Part shown: in pieces, positions 42,564-52,125 of the stretch
Layout of the letters: each line of letters starts with the position of its first letter
How positions within the stretch are numbered: position 1 is the stretch's first letter
From: Bradyrhizobium algeriense
GTDB taxonomy: Bacteria > Pseudomonadota > Alphaproteobacteria > Rhizobiales > Xanthobacteraceae
Assembly: GCF_003062295.1 (NCBI RefSeq)
Contig: NZ_PYCN01000018.1
Location: forward strand, 1-64,000
DNA: 64,000 nucleotides
Direction of reading: 5' to 3'
The notes under the pieces: model-generated
What the model saw: the letters and a program-made list of their open reading frames with translations, nothing else
Database searches by the model: none
Told to the model about the DNA's origin: nothing
Made by a program: the position numbers and the translations under genes

Positions 42564-43766
42564 ATGGGAAATAGCGAGATGCTGCGCAAGACCGATCGGA
42601 GCGACAGGACCGTCAAGGTGAGGGGGCGCATCGTTGCGCTGGACCGCGCCCGCACCTTCATCACGCTGTTGGTGCTGATCCATCACTCCGTGGTCAACTA
42701 CACCCATTTCGGCAGCGGCGATAAAATGCGCTGGCTGGGGTTCGACCTCGTCGTGCTGTTCAACGACAGCTTCTTCATGGCCTGCATGTTCCTGATCTCG
42801 GGCCTGTTCGTTCACGACAGCCTGATGCGTAGAGGCGCCGCGGATTTCCTGCGCCATCGGGCGTGGCGGCTCGGCATTCCCTTTCTGGTGTCGATCTTCG
42901 TGCTGATGCCGATTGCGTACTATCCGACCTTCCTGCGCTATCATCTGCCCGGCACTACCGACTTCAACTTCTTTCATTTCTGGTGGCGCACGCTGACGGT
43001 CGGCCCCTGGCCGTCGGGTCCGGCATGGTTCCTGTGGGTGCTGCTGGCGCTCGACATCGTTGCCGCGGCGCTGCTCGCAGTCGCGCCGCGCCTGCGGAAG
43101 ATGTCTGGCCTGCTGATCTTTTCGCTGCGCGACCGGCCGTGGACGGCGTTTGCGGCGTTCCTCGCCGTCTCGGCCGTCGTCTACGTGCCGATGCGGCTGA
43201 TATCAGGCGATGCGAGTTGGCTGGAGCCGGGCGGCTATCCGCTGCCGATCCAGACCAGCCGGATTCTGCTCTATGCCGGCTATTTCCTGACCGGTGTCGG
43301 CATCGGCGTGGTTAGCCTTCGCGCGGGAATCCTGAGCGAGGAAGGTGCGTTGGTCAGGCGCTGGCCGCTTTGGCTTGCCTTTGCGTCGTTGTTCTACGGC
43401 GCCATCCTGCTGCTGGTCTATGCCCATCACAACTGGCTCGCGGATCTCGATTCGCCTCCGCTGTCCTGGCAGGCCGGCTACGGCCTTGCCTTTGCGCTGT
43501 TCAGCGCAGCGATGACGTTCACGGTGCTGACCGTGTCGCTGGCTTTTGCCTCATCGCGCATGAAGCTGCTCGATGCCATGCGGCCATCGGCCTATGGCAT
43601 CTTCCTCACGCACTACATCTTCATCCTCTGGCTGCAATACGCCGTTTACGATTATTCATGGCCGGCCTTCGTCAAATTTGCTGTCGTTTTCATCGGCACG
43701 CTGGTGCTGAGCTGGGGAGCCACGGCGCTGTTGCGGAAAGTTCCGATTGTGTCGAGAATGATCTAG
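42564..43766 (+). CDS. Acyltransferase-3 family membrane protein
   Basis: A 400-residue protein with about ten helices of the acyltransferase 3 (OafA/NodX-type) family, which O-acylates sugars or lipids in the envelope. The first helix has LDRARTFITLLVLIHHSVV with the family Arg and His. The ending FLTHYIFILWLQYAVYDY fits. Its pairing with a secreted serine hydrolase suggests a modify/de-modify couple, which is only inference. Confidence 0.87.
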   Translation: MGNSEMLRKTDRSDRTVKVRGRIVALDRARTFITLLVLIHHSVVNYTHFGSGDKMRWLGFDLVVLFNDSFFMACMFLISGLFVHDSLMRRGAADFLRHRAWRLGIPFLVSIFVLMPIAYYPTFLRYHLPGTTDFNFFHFWWRTLTVGPWPSGPAWFLWVLLALDIVAAALLAVAPRLRKMSGLLIFSLRDRPWTAFAAFLAVSAVVYVPMRLISGDASWLEPGGYPLPIQTSRILLYAGYFLTGVGIGVVSLRAGILSEEGALVRRWPLWLAFASLFYGAILLLVYAHHNWLADLDSPPLSWQAGYGLAFALFSAAMTFTVLTVSLAFASSRMKLLDAMRPSAYGIFLTHYIFILWLQYAVYDYSWPAFVKFAVVFIGTLVLSWGATALLRKVPIVSRMI

Positions 43767-43807
43767 GTTCAACTGAGGAGCCGCAGCCGTCATTATTTTT
43801 GAGGACG

Positions 43808-44593
43808 TCAAACTTTCTCCCTCGCGAACCTGTTGCGCAACGTCCCGATCCCGGTGATGTCGATCTCAACGACATCGCCGGCTTTCAGGTTAGGTGAGGT
43901 GCCGTCGGTGCCCATCCAGATCACGTCGCCCGGCCACAGCGTGAAATATTTGGTCAACTCGACGAGGAACGGCACGACGCCGAAGATCATGTCGTTGGTA
44001 TGGAAGCGGCCGGTCTCCTTGCCGTTGACCCGGATCACGGTTTCCATCTTGTCGAGATCGACTGATGTTTCGATCCACGGCCCCATCGGCTTGAAGGTGT
44101 CGGCGTTCTTGGAGCGCCACAGGCTGCGGTCGGCCTTCTGCCAGGTGCGCTCGCTGACATCGTTGCCGATGGTGTAGCCGAACACACAATCCATCGCGTT
44201 GGCTTCGCTCAAGTGTTTTGCCTTCTTGCCGATGACAACCACGAGTTCGCCCTCGTAGTGGATCTTCTCGGTCGCGCTCGCCGGGATCACCACATCCTCG
44301 TCATGGGCGATCAGCGCGTTCTGCGCGCGATAGCCGATCTCGGGTCGATCGGGCACGTTGGGCACCGTGCCGGCCTTGTCGGCGGCTTCCTTGAGATGCT
44401 TGAGGTAATTCAGCCCGACGCAATAGAAGGTGCGCGGGATCAGCGGCAGCTCGATCTTGACGTCTTTCAGCGCATGCGACTGCGTTCCGCGCTGCCATTC
44501 GCCGAGCGGATCGCCGTTGACGGCGATCACGTTGTCGCCCTCGACAATGCCCCAGGATGTCTTGCCGGCGGTGGTGAATTTGAGCCAACGCAT
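43808..44593 (-). CDS. Fumarylacetoacetate-hydrolase family protein
   Basis: A 261-residue metal-dependent hydrolase/isomerase of the FAH family. The metal-site segment IHYEGELVVVIGKK and the following GYTIGNDVSERTWQ are diagnostic. Members cleave C-C bonds in diketo acids or decarboxylate them at the end of aromatic pathways. It is the last gene of an operon with the monooxygenase (17 bp upstream) and the Ldh-type dehydrogenase. Confidence 0.9.
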   Translation of the reverse strand: MRWLKFTTAGKTSWGIVEGDNVIAVNGDPLGEWQRGTQSHALKDVKIELPLIPRTFYCVGLNYLKHLKEAADKAGTVPNVPDRPEIGYRAQNALIAHDEDVVIPASATEKIHYEGELVVVIGKKAKHLSEANAMDCVFGYTIGNDVSERTWQKADRSLWRSKNADTFKPMGPWIETSVDLDKMETVIRVNGKETGRFHTNDMIFGVVPFLVELTKYFTLWPGDVIWMGTDGTSPNLKAGDVVEIDITGIGTLRNRFAREKV

Positions 44594-44610
44594 GGTTCTT
44601 CCTCTTGTTC

Positions 44611-45978
44611 TTATTCGGCCGCGGCCCGCGGCGTGGTTTTCCAGGCGCCGGCGGCAGGACGCGTCAGGCCGAGATTCTCGCGCAGCGTCTTGCCGGCGTA
44701 ATCCCTGTGAAACAGCCCGCGACGCTGCAGTTCCGGCACGATGTGCCGGACGAAATCGGCATAGGAGCCCGGCACGATGGTGGCTGCGATGACAAAGCCG
44801 TCGCAGCCGCGCTCGACGAACATCTCCTCTAACTTGTCGGCGATCTCCTTCGGGCCGCCGACAATCGCGTCATGCACCTGGCCGCGGCCGGAGAAGGTGA
44901 CGAAGTCGCGCGCGCTGGGATTGGTCTTGCCCGAGTTCTTGAGCACGCCGTCGCGAATGCCCAGGATACCCTGCATGCTCTTGAGCTCATCTGTTGTCAG
45001 CGGCTCGTCGAGCGGCTTGGAGGCGAAGTCGTAGTTCAGTGCCTCCGCGAGCAGCGACAGCGCATCGATCTGCAGCGGCAGCTTGTTGATGAGCGCCATC
45101 TTGTCCTCGGCCTCAGTCTTGGTTGCGCCACAGACGGGTGTGGTGAGGTTGCAGAGGCGCATCTGGTCGGGATCGCGGCCGGCTTTTGCCGCTTCGTTGC
45201 GGACCGCGGCATAGCCTTCCTTGGCGGCGGCCACGTTGCGGGCGGCGGTGAAGATCACCTCGCCCCATCGCCCCGCAAAGCGCTGGCCGCGGCCGGACGC
45301 GCCGGCCTGGATGATGACGGGATGGCCCTGTGCCGAGCGCGGCACGGTGAACGGACCGCGCGACTTGAAGAACTCGCCCTTGTGGTCGAGCCGCTTCACC
45401 TTGGCCGGATCGGCGAAGCGGCCGCTCTTCTTGTCCATGATCAACGCGTCGTCTGCCCAGGTGTCCCAATGGCCGAGCACGACTTCCATGAATTCGTCGG
45501 CGCGATCGTAGCGGTGGTCATGTTCGAGATGGGCGTCCTTGCCCATGTTGTGGGCCTCGCCGTCATTGAGCGAGGTGACGACGTTCCAGCCTGCGCGTCC
45601 GCCCGACATCAGATCGAGGGTGGCGAAGCGGCGTGCGACGTCGAACGGCTCGTAATAGGTAGTCGAGCAGGTCGACCCCAGCCCGAGCTTCGTCGTCACC
45701 ATGCCCATCGTGGTCAGCACGATCAGCGGGTCCATCTTCACGCAGCGGATGCCGTATTCGACGGTGTGGGCGTGGTCGTTACCGTAACGGTCGGGCATCG
45801 CCAGGCGGTCGTCGAAGAACGCCATGTGGAATTTGCCGGCTTCGAGGATCCGGGCGATTTCCTGGTAGTAATCGGCCGACATCGAATCGTCGCGCGATTC
45901 CGGATGCCGCCACGAACTCGGCAGATTGGTGCAGTTCTGCGCCTGCAGGAATCCCACCAGCGCCATTTGCCGTGTCAT
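44611..45978 (-). CDS. Luciferase-like flavin-dependent monooxygenase, NtaA/SnaA/DszA family (second copy)
   Basis: A 455-residue FMNH2-dependent monooxygenase of the same broad family as the protein at 28403 but clearly divergent. Segments HMAFFDDRLAMPDRYGND, GRAGWNVVTSLNDGEAHNMG and PVIIQAGASGRGQRFAGRW are typical. AAGGAGAACC precedes the ATG. It lies in an operon with an Ldh-type oxidoreductase (25 bp upstream) and an FAH-family protein, suggesting stepwise breakdown of an unknown ring or chelator compound. Confidence 0.88.
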   Translation of the reverse strand: MTRQMALVGFLQAQNCTNLPSSWRHPESRDDSMSADYYQEIARILEAGKFHMAFFDDRLAMPDRYGNDHAHTVEYGIRCVKMDPLIVLTTMGMVTTKLGLGSTCSTTYYEPFDVARRFATLDLMSGGRAGWNVVTSLNDGEAHNMGKDAHLEHDHRYDRADEFMEVVLGHWDTWADDALIMDKKSGRFADPAKVKRLDHKGEFFKSRGPFTVPRSAQGHPVIIQAGASGRGQRFAGRWGEVIFTAARNVAAAKEGYAAVRNEAAKAGRDPDQMRLCNLTTPVCGATKTEAEDKMALINKLPLQIDALSLLAEALNYDFASKPLDEPLTTDELKSMQGILGIRDGVLKNSGKTNPSARDFVTFSGRGQVHDAIVGGPKEIADKLEEMFVERGCDGFVIAATIVPGSYADFVRHIVPELQRRGLFHRDYAGKTLRENLGLTRPAAGAWKTTPRAAAE

Positions 45979-46003
45979 GCGGTTCTCCTTGTGCGGGCGG
46001 AAT

Positions 46004-47056
46004 TCATTTCAGGTCGAGTTCGGTGGTCAGCTTGTAGTCTGCGGCCAGCGCCTTCAATTTGTCCCAGGTCGCGTCCTCGACCTCGATGCCGTCGCGCCTG
46101 CGCTGCTGCTCGCGGATATGTTCGACCTCGCCGGGATAGAACACGCCGGGGGAGCCTTCCGATGGCGGCGTCGATTTCAGATAGCGCGCGAACTCGCCGA
46201 CTTCCTTCTCGAAATCCTTCAGGGGGCGGAAGGCGGCGACATTGAACACCGCCATGAAGCATCCGTCATTGTGACGGCCGGTCGGCTCGACGCCAAAGCC
46301 CAAGCCCTTGAGCAGGCCGCACAGCACTTCGACCATCGCGGCGAGGCCGCTGCCCTTGTAGCCCTCGCTGCCGCCGAGCGGCAGCAGTGCACCGCCCTTG
46401 CGATACTGGGTGGGATCGGTGGTGTGCCGTCCCTCGGCGTCGATGATCCAGCCCTGCGGGATCTGTTCGCCGCGCGCCACCGACAACGCGATCTTGCCGG
46501 CCGCGACCGCCGAGGTCGCCATGTCAAGATAGAACGGCGCCTCGAGGTCGGACGGCACCGCAATCGAGATCGGATTGGTGCCGAGCCTTGCCTCGCGGCC
46601 GCCGAATGGCGCGACATGCTTCGGCGAGCGGCCGGAGTCGGCGGTCGCAATGCCGATCATGCCCTCGCGCATCGCCATCAGGGGATAGGCGGCGAGCCGC
46701 CCGACGTGGCTTTGGCGGAACACCGTGCAGGCGGCGACGTTGGCGGTCTTCGCCTTCTCGATCGTCAGCGCCATCGCCTTGGCGTTGACGTGAAAGCCAA
46801 AACCCCAATGGCCGTCGATCACGGTCGTGGTCGGCGATTCCTGGACGATGGTCCATTTGGCGCCGGGCACGATATGGCCGGCCTTGATGCGGTCGATATA
46901 GGTCGGGATCGCGATCACGCCGTGCGAGTCGTGACCGGCGAGATTGGCGTTGACGCAGCCGGCCGCGACGGCGCGAGCCTCCTCCTCCGACGCGCCGGCG
47001 GCCTTGAGCAGCGCCGCGCCGATATGCGTGAGACGGTCGGCCTGGAGCATCGGCAT
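46004..47056 (-). CDS. Ldh family (malate/L-lactate/ureidoglycolate type) oxidoreductase
   Basis: A 350-residue NAD(P)-dependent dehydrogenase of the Ldh_2 fold, which is distinct from classic malate dehydrogenase. GHDSHGVIAIPTYIDRI near residues 45-61 and PFGGREARLGTNPISIAVP are diagnostic. It oxidises a 2-hydroxy acid. First gene of the three-gene operon; start is ATG 47056 or ATG 47050. Confidence 0.9.
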   Translation of the reverse strand: MPMLQADRLTHIGAALLKAAGASEEEARAVAAGCVNANLAGHDSHGVIAIPTYIDRIKAGHIVPGAKWTIVQESPTTTVIDGHWGFGFHVNAKAMALTIEKAKTANVAACTVFRQSHVGRLAAYPLMAMREGMIGIATADSGRSPKHVAPFGGREARLGTNPISIAVPSDLEAPFYLDMATSAVAAGKIALSVARGEQIPQGWIIDAEGRHTTDPTQYRKGGALLPLGGSEGYKGSGLAAMVEVLCGLLKGLGFGVEPTGRHNDGCFMAVFNVAAFRPLKDFEKEVGEFARYLKSTPPSEGSPGVFYPGEVEHIREQQRRRDGIEVEDATWDKLKALAADYKLTTELDLK

Positions 47057-47370
47057 GGGAATTTCCTCTACCTCTTAACGCCCGCGCGATCGGCGGGTCT
47101 TGCTTGTTGCCGCGGCCGGCATGGTCTCAAAGCGGCGGCGGCAGGGCAAGCGTGGAAATATCCTGTTAGCCATGCTGCCGGCACGGTTCTCGATGGCTTT
47201 CGAATTTCATCCTGCAAAATTCGAATTGCGCTGACAAATCGTGAATGAGCCCGTAGTTCTCCTGAGCGACGTCGCGGTTCGTTGGTCCGACATTTACTCT
47301 GAATCGCAACTCCGGGTCGCCGATAACGAGCATTTAGGCCCCTGCACGCATAAAATCCGCGGGGGCAGCG
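47057..47370. other. Intergenic region between divergent Ldh operon and the GAF-GGDEF-EAL gene
   Basis: The 314 bp carry both promoters and a 27-bp palindrome (47199-47225). A short rightward open frame starting at 47241 runs into the next gene out of frame and shows no domain. I see no RNA gene. Confidence 0.5.
47199..47225. promoter_or_regulatory. Palindrome TTCGAATTT-N9-AAATTCGAA
   Basis: Nine-bp perfect arms around CATCCTGCA. It is 142 bp upstream of the Ldh-type gene and 145 bp upstream of the GGDEF-EAL gene, midway between the two. No T-run follows. An operator for the catabolic operon is the likely reading. Confidence 0.5.
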
Positions 47371-50300
47371 GTGCTTCCGGCAGGGAGCTTGGGGACGGTG
47401 AGGACCGATATCGCGCGCACGTTTGCGGCGTTGAATGCGACCAACGAAGCGATTCTGTACGCCAAATCACCTGAAGAGCTGTACGCGAAGGTCTGCGAAG
47501 CCGCGTTCTCGGTCGGGGACTTCCTGGCCGTGGCGATCTTCCTGCTGGAGCCGGAAACCAATCTCCTGCGCTTCGCCGCCGGCTGTGGCGACGACGTCGC
47601 GCGCCTGCGCAGCATCGACATCTCGATCGTGGCCGGTACGCCCGAAGGGTCCGGGGTCTCCGGGCAGGCCTTCCGCGACCGGAAGATATGCGTCAGCAAC
47701 GATTTCCTGAATGATCCGCGCTCGCTGCCCTGGCGCGAGGGAGCCACGGCCGGCCAGGTGGGCACGGCGGCAGCGCTGCCGCTGACCTGCAATGGCGAGG
47801 GCGTTGGCGTGCTTCTCGTTTCGCGGCGGGAACCCCACTCGATCGACGGGCAAATCGTCTCGATGCTGGAGCGCGTGTCGGCGAACATTTCGTTTGCGCT
47901 CGACAATTTCGAACATGAGGCCGCGCGCAAGAACGGCGAGCGCACCATGCGGCGGTTGAACCGGATGTTCGGCGCCATCAGCGCGACCAACGAAGCGATT
48001 CTGCGCGCCAAGACCGAACAGGATCTCTATCAGCGCGTTTGCGATGCCGCGGTATACAGCGGAAAATCCGCGGCTACCGTGGTGCTGCTTGCGGAGCCGG
48101 ACTCGATCTGGTTGAAGCCGGCCGCCGGGACTGGCGCGATCGTCGAACAGATCATGCGGGCGCTGTTCTCGATCGATGCCGGCAACCCGTATGGAACGGG
48201 CGTCTGCGGCAGGGCATTCCGGACGCAGCTGCCAGCCGTCAACAACGATATCCTCAACTCGACACAGGGCCAGCTCTGGCATCAGGCCGCACGCGAAACG
48301 GGCGTCACCGCCTGCGTCGCTGTCCCCCTGATCAAGGCCGACGAGAGCATTGGCGTGTTGCTGTTCTTTGTCGGGAAACTGTGGGCGGAGGACGAGGAGA
48401 TCGTCGCCCTGATGGCGCGGATCGCGGAGAACGTCTCGTTCGCGCTGGACAATTTCGAGCGCGCCGGCGAAAAGGCGAGAGCCGACGCCCAGAAGGAACG
48501 TCTGGGGCGCATGCTGGCGGCGCTCAGTGCGACCAACGAAGCGATCGTTCGTGCAACGTCGCGGACGGAGCTGTTCGAACTGGTGTGCGAAGCTGCCGCG
48601 ACGGGCGGCCGGTTCAACTCGACCAGCATCATGCTGGCCAGATCCGACAGCGACTACACCGACATGGTGGCCGTGGCGGGACCAACGGCCGGCAACATGC
48701 GCCGGGTGAAGGTTTCGATCAACGCGGATCATCCGGAAGGACGCGGGCTGTGCGGCAACGCTTTCCGCTCCCGCCAGGCCTGCATTGCCAACGATTTGCG
48801 CGCCGATTCCCGTGGATCGGCGTTTCACCAGTTCATTCACAGCGACGGCGCGATGTCGGGCGCGGCGTTCCCGCTGCTGGTTTCCGGCCAGGCGGTCGGC
48901 GTGATGTTTTTCATCTCTTCGGAGATCGATACGTTCACGCCCGAATTCGCCGAACTGTTGCAGAGACTCACCGACAACGTGTCGTTCGTGATCGGGACCT
49001 TCGATCGGGCCGACGAGAAGGCGAGGACCGAGGTCCAGAAGGAGCGCCTGACACGCATGCTGGCGGCGTTGAGCGCAACCAACGAGGCGATCATCCGTGC
49101 GGCATCCCGGGCGGAACTGTTCGAGCTGGTGTGCGAGGCCGCGGCCAACGGCGGCAAGTTCACCTTGACCTCCATCGCGCTGATAAAGCCGGACAGCGAG
49201 TATCTCGACGTCGTGGCTGCCGCCGGTCCGACCGGCTCCAGCGCGCGCCAGGCGAAACTATCAACTAGCGAGGCGCATCCGGAGGGGCGTGGGCTCTGTG
49301 GTTCGGCGATACGTTCGCAGCAGGCCTGCATCATCAACGATTACCTCGGCGATCCGCGCGCCGAAGCGTTTCACGCCACCGCGCGCAACGACGGCACGAA
49401 TTCCGGCGGTTCATTTCCCCTGTGGGTGCATGGGCAAGTCGTCGGCGTGATGTCTTTCATGTCGATGGAGAAAGACACGTTCACGCCCGAATTCGCCGAA
49501 TTATTGCAACGGCTCGTCGACAACGTATCTTTCGCATTAGAGAATTTCGACCGCGCCGATGAAAAGACCAAGGCCGACGAGCGGATCGAGTATCTGGCGT
49601 CGCACGACAGCCTGACCAATCTGCCGAACCGGGAAATGTTCAACGGTATGCTCCGCCGTGCGATCGATGCGGCCGCACGCTATCAGCGGCAGTTTGCCCT
49701 TCTGTTCATCGACCTCGACAGGTTCAAGGTCATCAACGATTCGCTGGGGCACGACGCCGGCGATATGCTGCTGGTGGAGATCGGCGGCAGGCTGCGGCGC
49801 GCACTGCGTTCGAGCGATGTCGTGGCGCGGCTGGGTGGCGACGAGTTCGTGGTCATTCTGGAGGAGACCGCCGAGCGCCACGAGGTCGAGCGCATCGCCG
49901 GAGAGCTTCTGTCCGTGCTCAGCCAGCCGCTGCAGCTCAGCGGTCACGAATGCCACACCACCGCCTCGATCGGCATTGCGATGTACCCCTCTGACGGCGC
50001 CGACATGCTGACGCTGACCAAGAACGCCGACATGGCGATGTATCTCGCCAAGGAGGACGGCAAGAACGCCTTCCGCTTCTTCACCAAGGAGATCAAGACG
50101 CAGTCGATCGAGCGCCTGACGCTGGAGAGTGCCTTGCGCCGCGCGCTGGAGCGCGACCAGTTCTGTCTGCACTATCAGCCCAAGATCGACATGGCGAGCG
50201 GCCAGATCACCGGTGTCGAGGCGCTGCTGCGCTGGATCCATCCCCAACTCGGTACCGTATCGCCGGGGCAGTTCATTCCGCTGGCCGAGGAAATCGGGCT

Positions 50301-50940
50301 GATCGTTCCGATCGGCCGCTGGGTGCTCAAGGAAGCCTGCGCGCAAAACATGACCTGGCAGCGACGCGGCCTGCGGCCGGTGACGATGGCGGTCAACCTG
50401 TCGCCGCGGCAATTCGCGGACCCGAATCTGCTGTACGATGTCGACGAGGCGCTGCTGGCAAGCGGCATGTCGCCGGTGCTGCTGCAGCTCGAAGTCACCG
50501 AAAGCATGGTGATGCGGAACGTGTCGCGCGCGATCAAGGTGCTGGATGCGATCCAGAGCCGTGGCATTCGCCTCGCGATCGACGATTTCGGAACCGGCTA
50601 TTCGTCGATGTCGCTGATGAAACAGTTCCCGATCGATACCATCAAGATCGATCGCTCCTTCGTTCGCGACCTTCCCGTCGATTCCGAAGACCAGGCCATC
50701 GCGCAGGCGATCATCAGCATGGGCAAGGCGCTCGGCATGACCGTCATTGCGGAGGGCGTCGAGACCCTGGAGCAGGAGGCTTTCTTGCGCAGCCACGCCT
50801 GCGACGAAATGCAGGGCTTCCTGTTCTCCAAGCCGCTGCCCGCCAGGCAGATGGCCGATCTGCTTCGCGCCGAACCGCAGCTCGCCTCGCCGCCGTTGCA
50901 GCCGGAAGCCGGCTCAGGGTTGGAAGGCGCTGTCGTCTGA
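47371..50940 (+). CDS. Four-GAF GGDEF-EAL cyclic-di-GMP enzyme
   Basis: A 1,189-residue soluble protein with four GAF units of about 182 residues each, starting near residues 15, 195, 376 and 560, each opening with a form of ALSATNEAI. A GGDEF domain follows (about 740-905; LGGDEF near 821, with inhibitory-site RSSD five residues before it), then EAL (about 915-1165). EAL catalytic motifs EALLRW, NLSPRQF, LEVTES, IDDFGTGYSS, KID and AEGVET are intact, so both diguanylate cyclase and phosphodiesterase activities are possible. GAF 3 and 4 are very alike. Start is GTG 47371 or GTG 47398. No membrane segment. Confidence 0.92.
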   Translation: MLPAGSLGTVRTDIARTFAALNATNEAILYAKSPEELYAKVCEAAFSVGDFLAVAIFLLEPETNLLRFAAGCGDDVARLRSIDISIVAGTPEGSGVSGQAFRDRKICVSNDFLNDPRSLPWREGATAGQVGTAAALPLTCNGEGVGVLLVSRREPHSIDGQIVSMLERVSANISFALDNFEHEAARKNGERTMRRLNRMFGAISATNEAILRAKTEQDLYQRVCDAAVYSGKSAATVVLLAEPDSIWLKPAAGTGAIVEQIMRALFSIDAGNPYGTGVCGRAFRTQLPAVNNDILNSTQGQLWHQAARETGVTACVAVPLIKADESIGVLLFFVGKLWAEDEEIVALMARIAENVSFALDNFERAGEKARADAQKERLGRMLAALSATNEAIVRATSRTELFELVCEAAATGGRFNSTSIMLARSDSDYTDMVAVAGPTAGNMRRVKVSINADHPEGRGLCGNAFRSRQACIANDLRADSRGSAFHQFIHSDGAMSGAAFPLLVSGQAVGVMFFISSEIDTFTPEFAELLQRLTDNVSFVIGTFDRADEKARTEVQKERLTRMLAALSATNEAIIRAASRAELFELVCEAAANGGKFTLTSIALIKPDSEYLDVVAAAGPTGSSARQAKLSTSEAHPEGRGLCGSAIRSQQACIINDYLGDPRAEAFHATARNDGTNSGGSFPLWVHGQVVGVMSFMSMEKDTFTPEFAELLQRLVDNVSFALENFDRADEKTKADERIEYLASHDSLTNLPNREMFNGMLRRAIDAAARYQRQFALLFIDLDRFKVINDSLGHDAGDMLLVEIGGRLRRALRSSDVVARLGGDEFVVILEETAERHEVERIAGELLSVLSQPLQLSGHECHTTASIGIAMYPSDGADMLTLTKNADMAMYLAKEDGKNAFRFFTKEIKTQSIERLTLESALRRALERDQFCLHYQPKIDMASGQITGVEALLRWIHPQLGTVSPGQFIPLAEEIGLIVPIGRWVLKEACAQNMTWQRRGLRPVTMAVNLSPRQFADPNLLYDVDEALLASGMSPVLLQLEVTESMVMRNVSRAIKVLDAIQSRGIRLAIDDFGTGYSSMSLMKQFPIDTIKIDRSFVRDLPVDSEDQAIAQAIISMGKALGMTVIAEGVETLEQEAFLRSHACDEMQGFLFSKPLPARQMADLLRAEPQLASPPLQPEAGSGLEGAVV

Positions 50941-51261
50941 CGGTTGCGGATGCAACTCGCGGACCGCCACCGCCGGGTCCGGAATTTCGGTTTTGCAGGG
51001 GAAGTCGTAAGGCCAAGGCAGCGACGTCTGCCCTGCGAAGGTCCCAAGGAAGATGTCTGCGGCGGAAGCATATGTCGCCCGGTCTGGCAATCCGAGCTCG
51101 GCGCACCATTCGGCCGGCAGCGGCTGGGAGGAGGCGCACAACTCCATAGCGGGTCCCCACCACCACGCCGGGGCGGGCGAGCGTTCCGTTTCCGGAACGG
51201 CACGCCACGTGTTGTATTCGCCGATCATACGTTCGAATTGCAGTACCGCCGCCGGATGCAT
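50914..51261 (-). CDS. Hypothetical protein
   Basis: A 115-residue Trp/Pro-rich protein without signal peptide or recognised domain (FERMIGEYNTWRAVPE, PAWWWGPAMEL). Its 3' end overlaps the last 27 bp of the GGDEF-EAL gene in antisense. The composition looks protein-like rather than a shadow frame, so I keep it at moderate confidence. Confidence 0.55.
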   Translation of the reverse strand: MHPAAVLQFERMIGEYNTWRAVPETERSPAPAWWWGPAMELCASSQPLPAEWCAELGLPDRATYASAADIFLGTFAGQTSLPWPYDFPCKTEIPDPAVAVRELHPQPSDDSAFQP

Positions 51262-51320
51262 TCAATCTCCTGAAGCCTGATGATATCCGCATCCACGGGC
51301 GGCGCAATGCATGTTGCCGG

Positions 51321-51560
51321 TTATTGCCGGCCGTGCTGCCAGTGCGAGGTCACATCCGCGCCTGATTTGTTGAGATGGACATGCTGATCGACGTGATCGA
51401 CCCACGACACCGGAATGAAGTGGTGGTGCTGCCCGTCGGGCGAACTCTGTTTGGTCAGCTTGATCTTGTCGGTTCCTTCCATATGGTCGACTTTTCCGAC
51501 CGTCTTCTTGTCCGATGAGATGACGTCCATATGTTCCCGGATCTGTGAAGCAGAAGCCAT
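51321..51560 (-). CDS. DUF2171-family small protein
   Basis: A 79-residue protein of the DUF2171 family. Conserved features are IREHMDVISSDKKTVGKVDH, IKLTK, and HHHFIPVSWVDHVD with a His cluster. The fold is thought to be PRC-barrel-like. Role unknown; abundant in rhizobia, often tied to general stress. Confidence 0.85.
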   Translation of the reverse strand: MASASQIREHMDVISSDKKTVGKVDHMEGTDKIKLTKQSSPDGQHHHFIPVSWVDHVDQHVHLNKSGADVTSHWQHGRQ

Positions 51561-51657
51561 GTCTCATATCCCTGATTTGGTTGGGGACATAAAACGTGCC
51601 GTTGCCGGAATGGTTGCTGGGCCGTTGATCTCGAAGCCGGTCCCGTTCCGCCAGCGG

Positions 51658-52125
51658 TTACTTCTCCTCCGCCGCCGTTGAGGTCGCCGGACCTTCGCCC
51701 ATGATCAGGAGAACGGCGTCTTCATCCTTGGCGCCGTCCCAATGCACCTGCTTGGCGAAATGGGTGACAAAGCTGCCGGCCGGCATCGGCGTCGTGTTGG
51801 CGGGATCGAATTTCGGCCCCGAGCCAACCCACCACGTGCCCTGCAGCACGACGATGTAGCGATCATTGGGGTGGAAGTGCGGGCGGCTGAAATGATTGCC
51901 CTTCGTCCACTTGTTGTAGACCATATAGAAGCCGGGTTTGGCGGGATCGCCTACGACAACAGCGCTTTGCGCACCGGCTGCATTGACCGGGCCCCAGGGA
52001 ATCTGGTCCGGCAATTTGTAGATGACGGCGGCCGGATTGAGTTCTGCAGCGGAGCTGATGCTCAACATGCCGGCGAAAGCCAGCGGCGTCATGAGGTATC
52101 GCCAGGACCAGGGTATCTCCTTCAT
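51658..52125 (-). CDS. Exported cupin-domain protein
   Basis: A 155-residue protein with a signal peptide (cleavage after SSA, near residue 26) and a single cupin barrel. The metal region reads SRPHFHPNDRYIVVLQG with two His of the HxH motif, and later FAKQVHWDG. The usual Glu is Asp/absent, so metal binding is plausible but unproved. Substrate unknown. Confidence 0.75.
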   Translation of the reverse strand: MKEIPWSWRYLMTPLAFAGMLSISSAAELNPAAVIYKLPDQIPWGPVNAAGAQSAVVVGDPAKPGFYMVYNKWTKGNHFSRPHFHPNDRYIVVLQGTWWVGSGPKFDPANTTPMPAGSFVTHFAKQVHWDGAKDEDAVLLIMGEGPATSTAAEEK

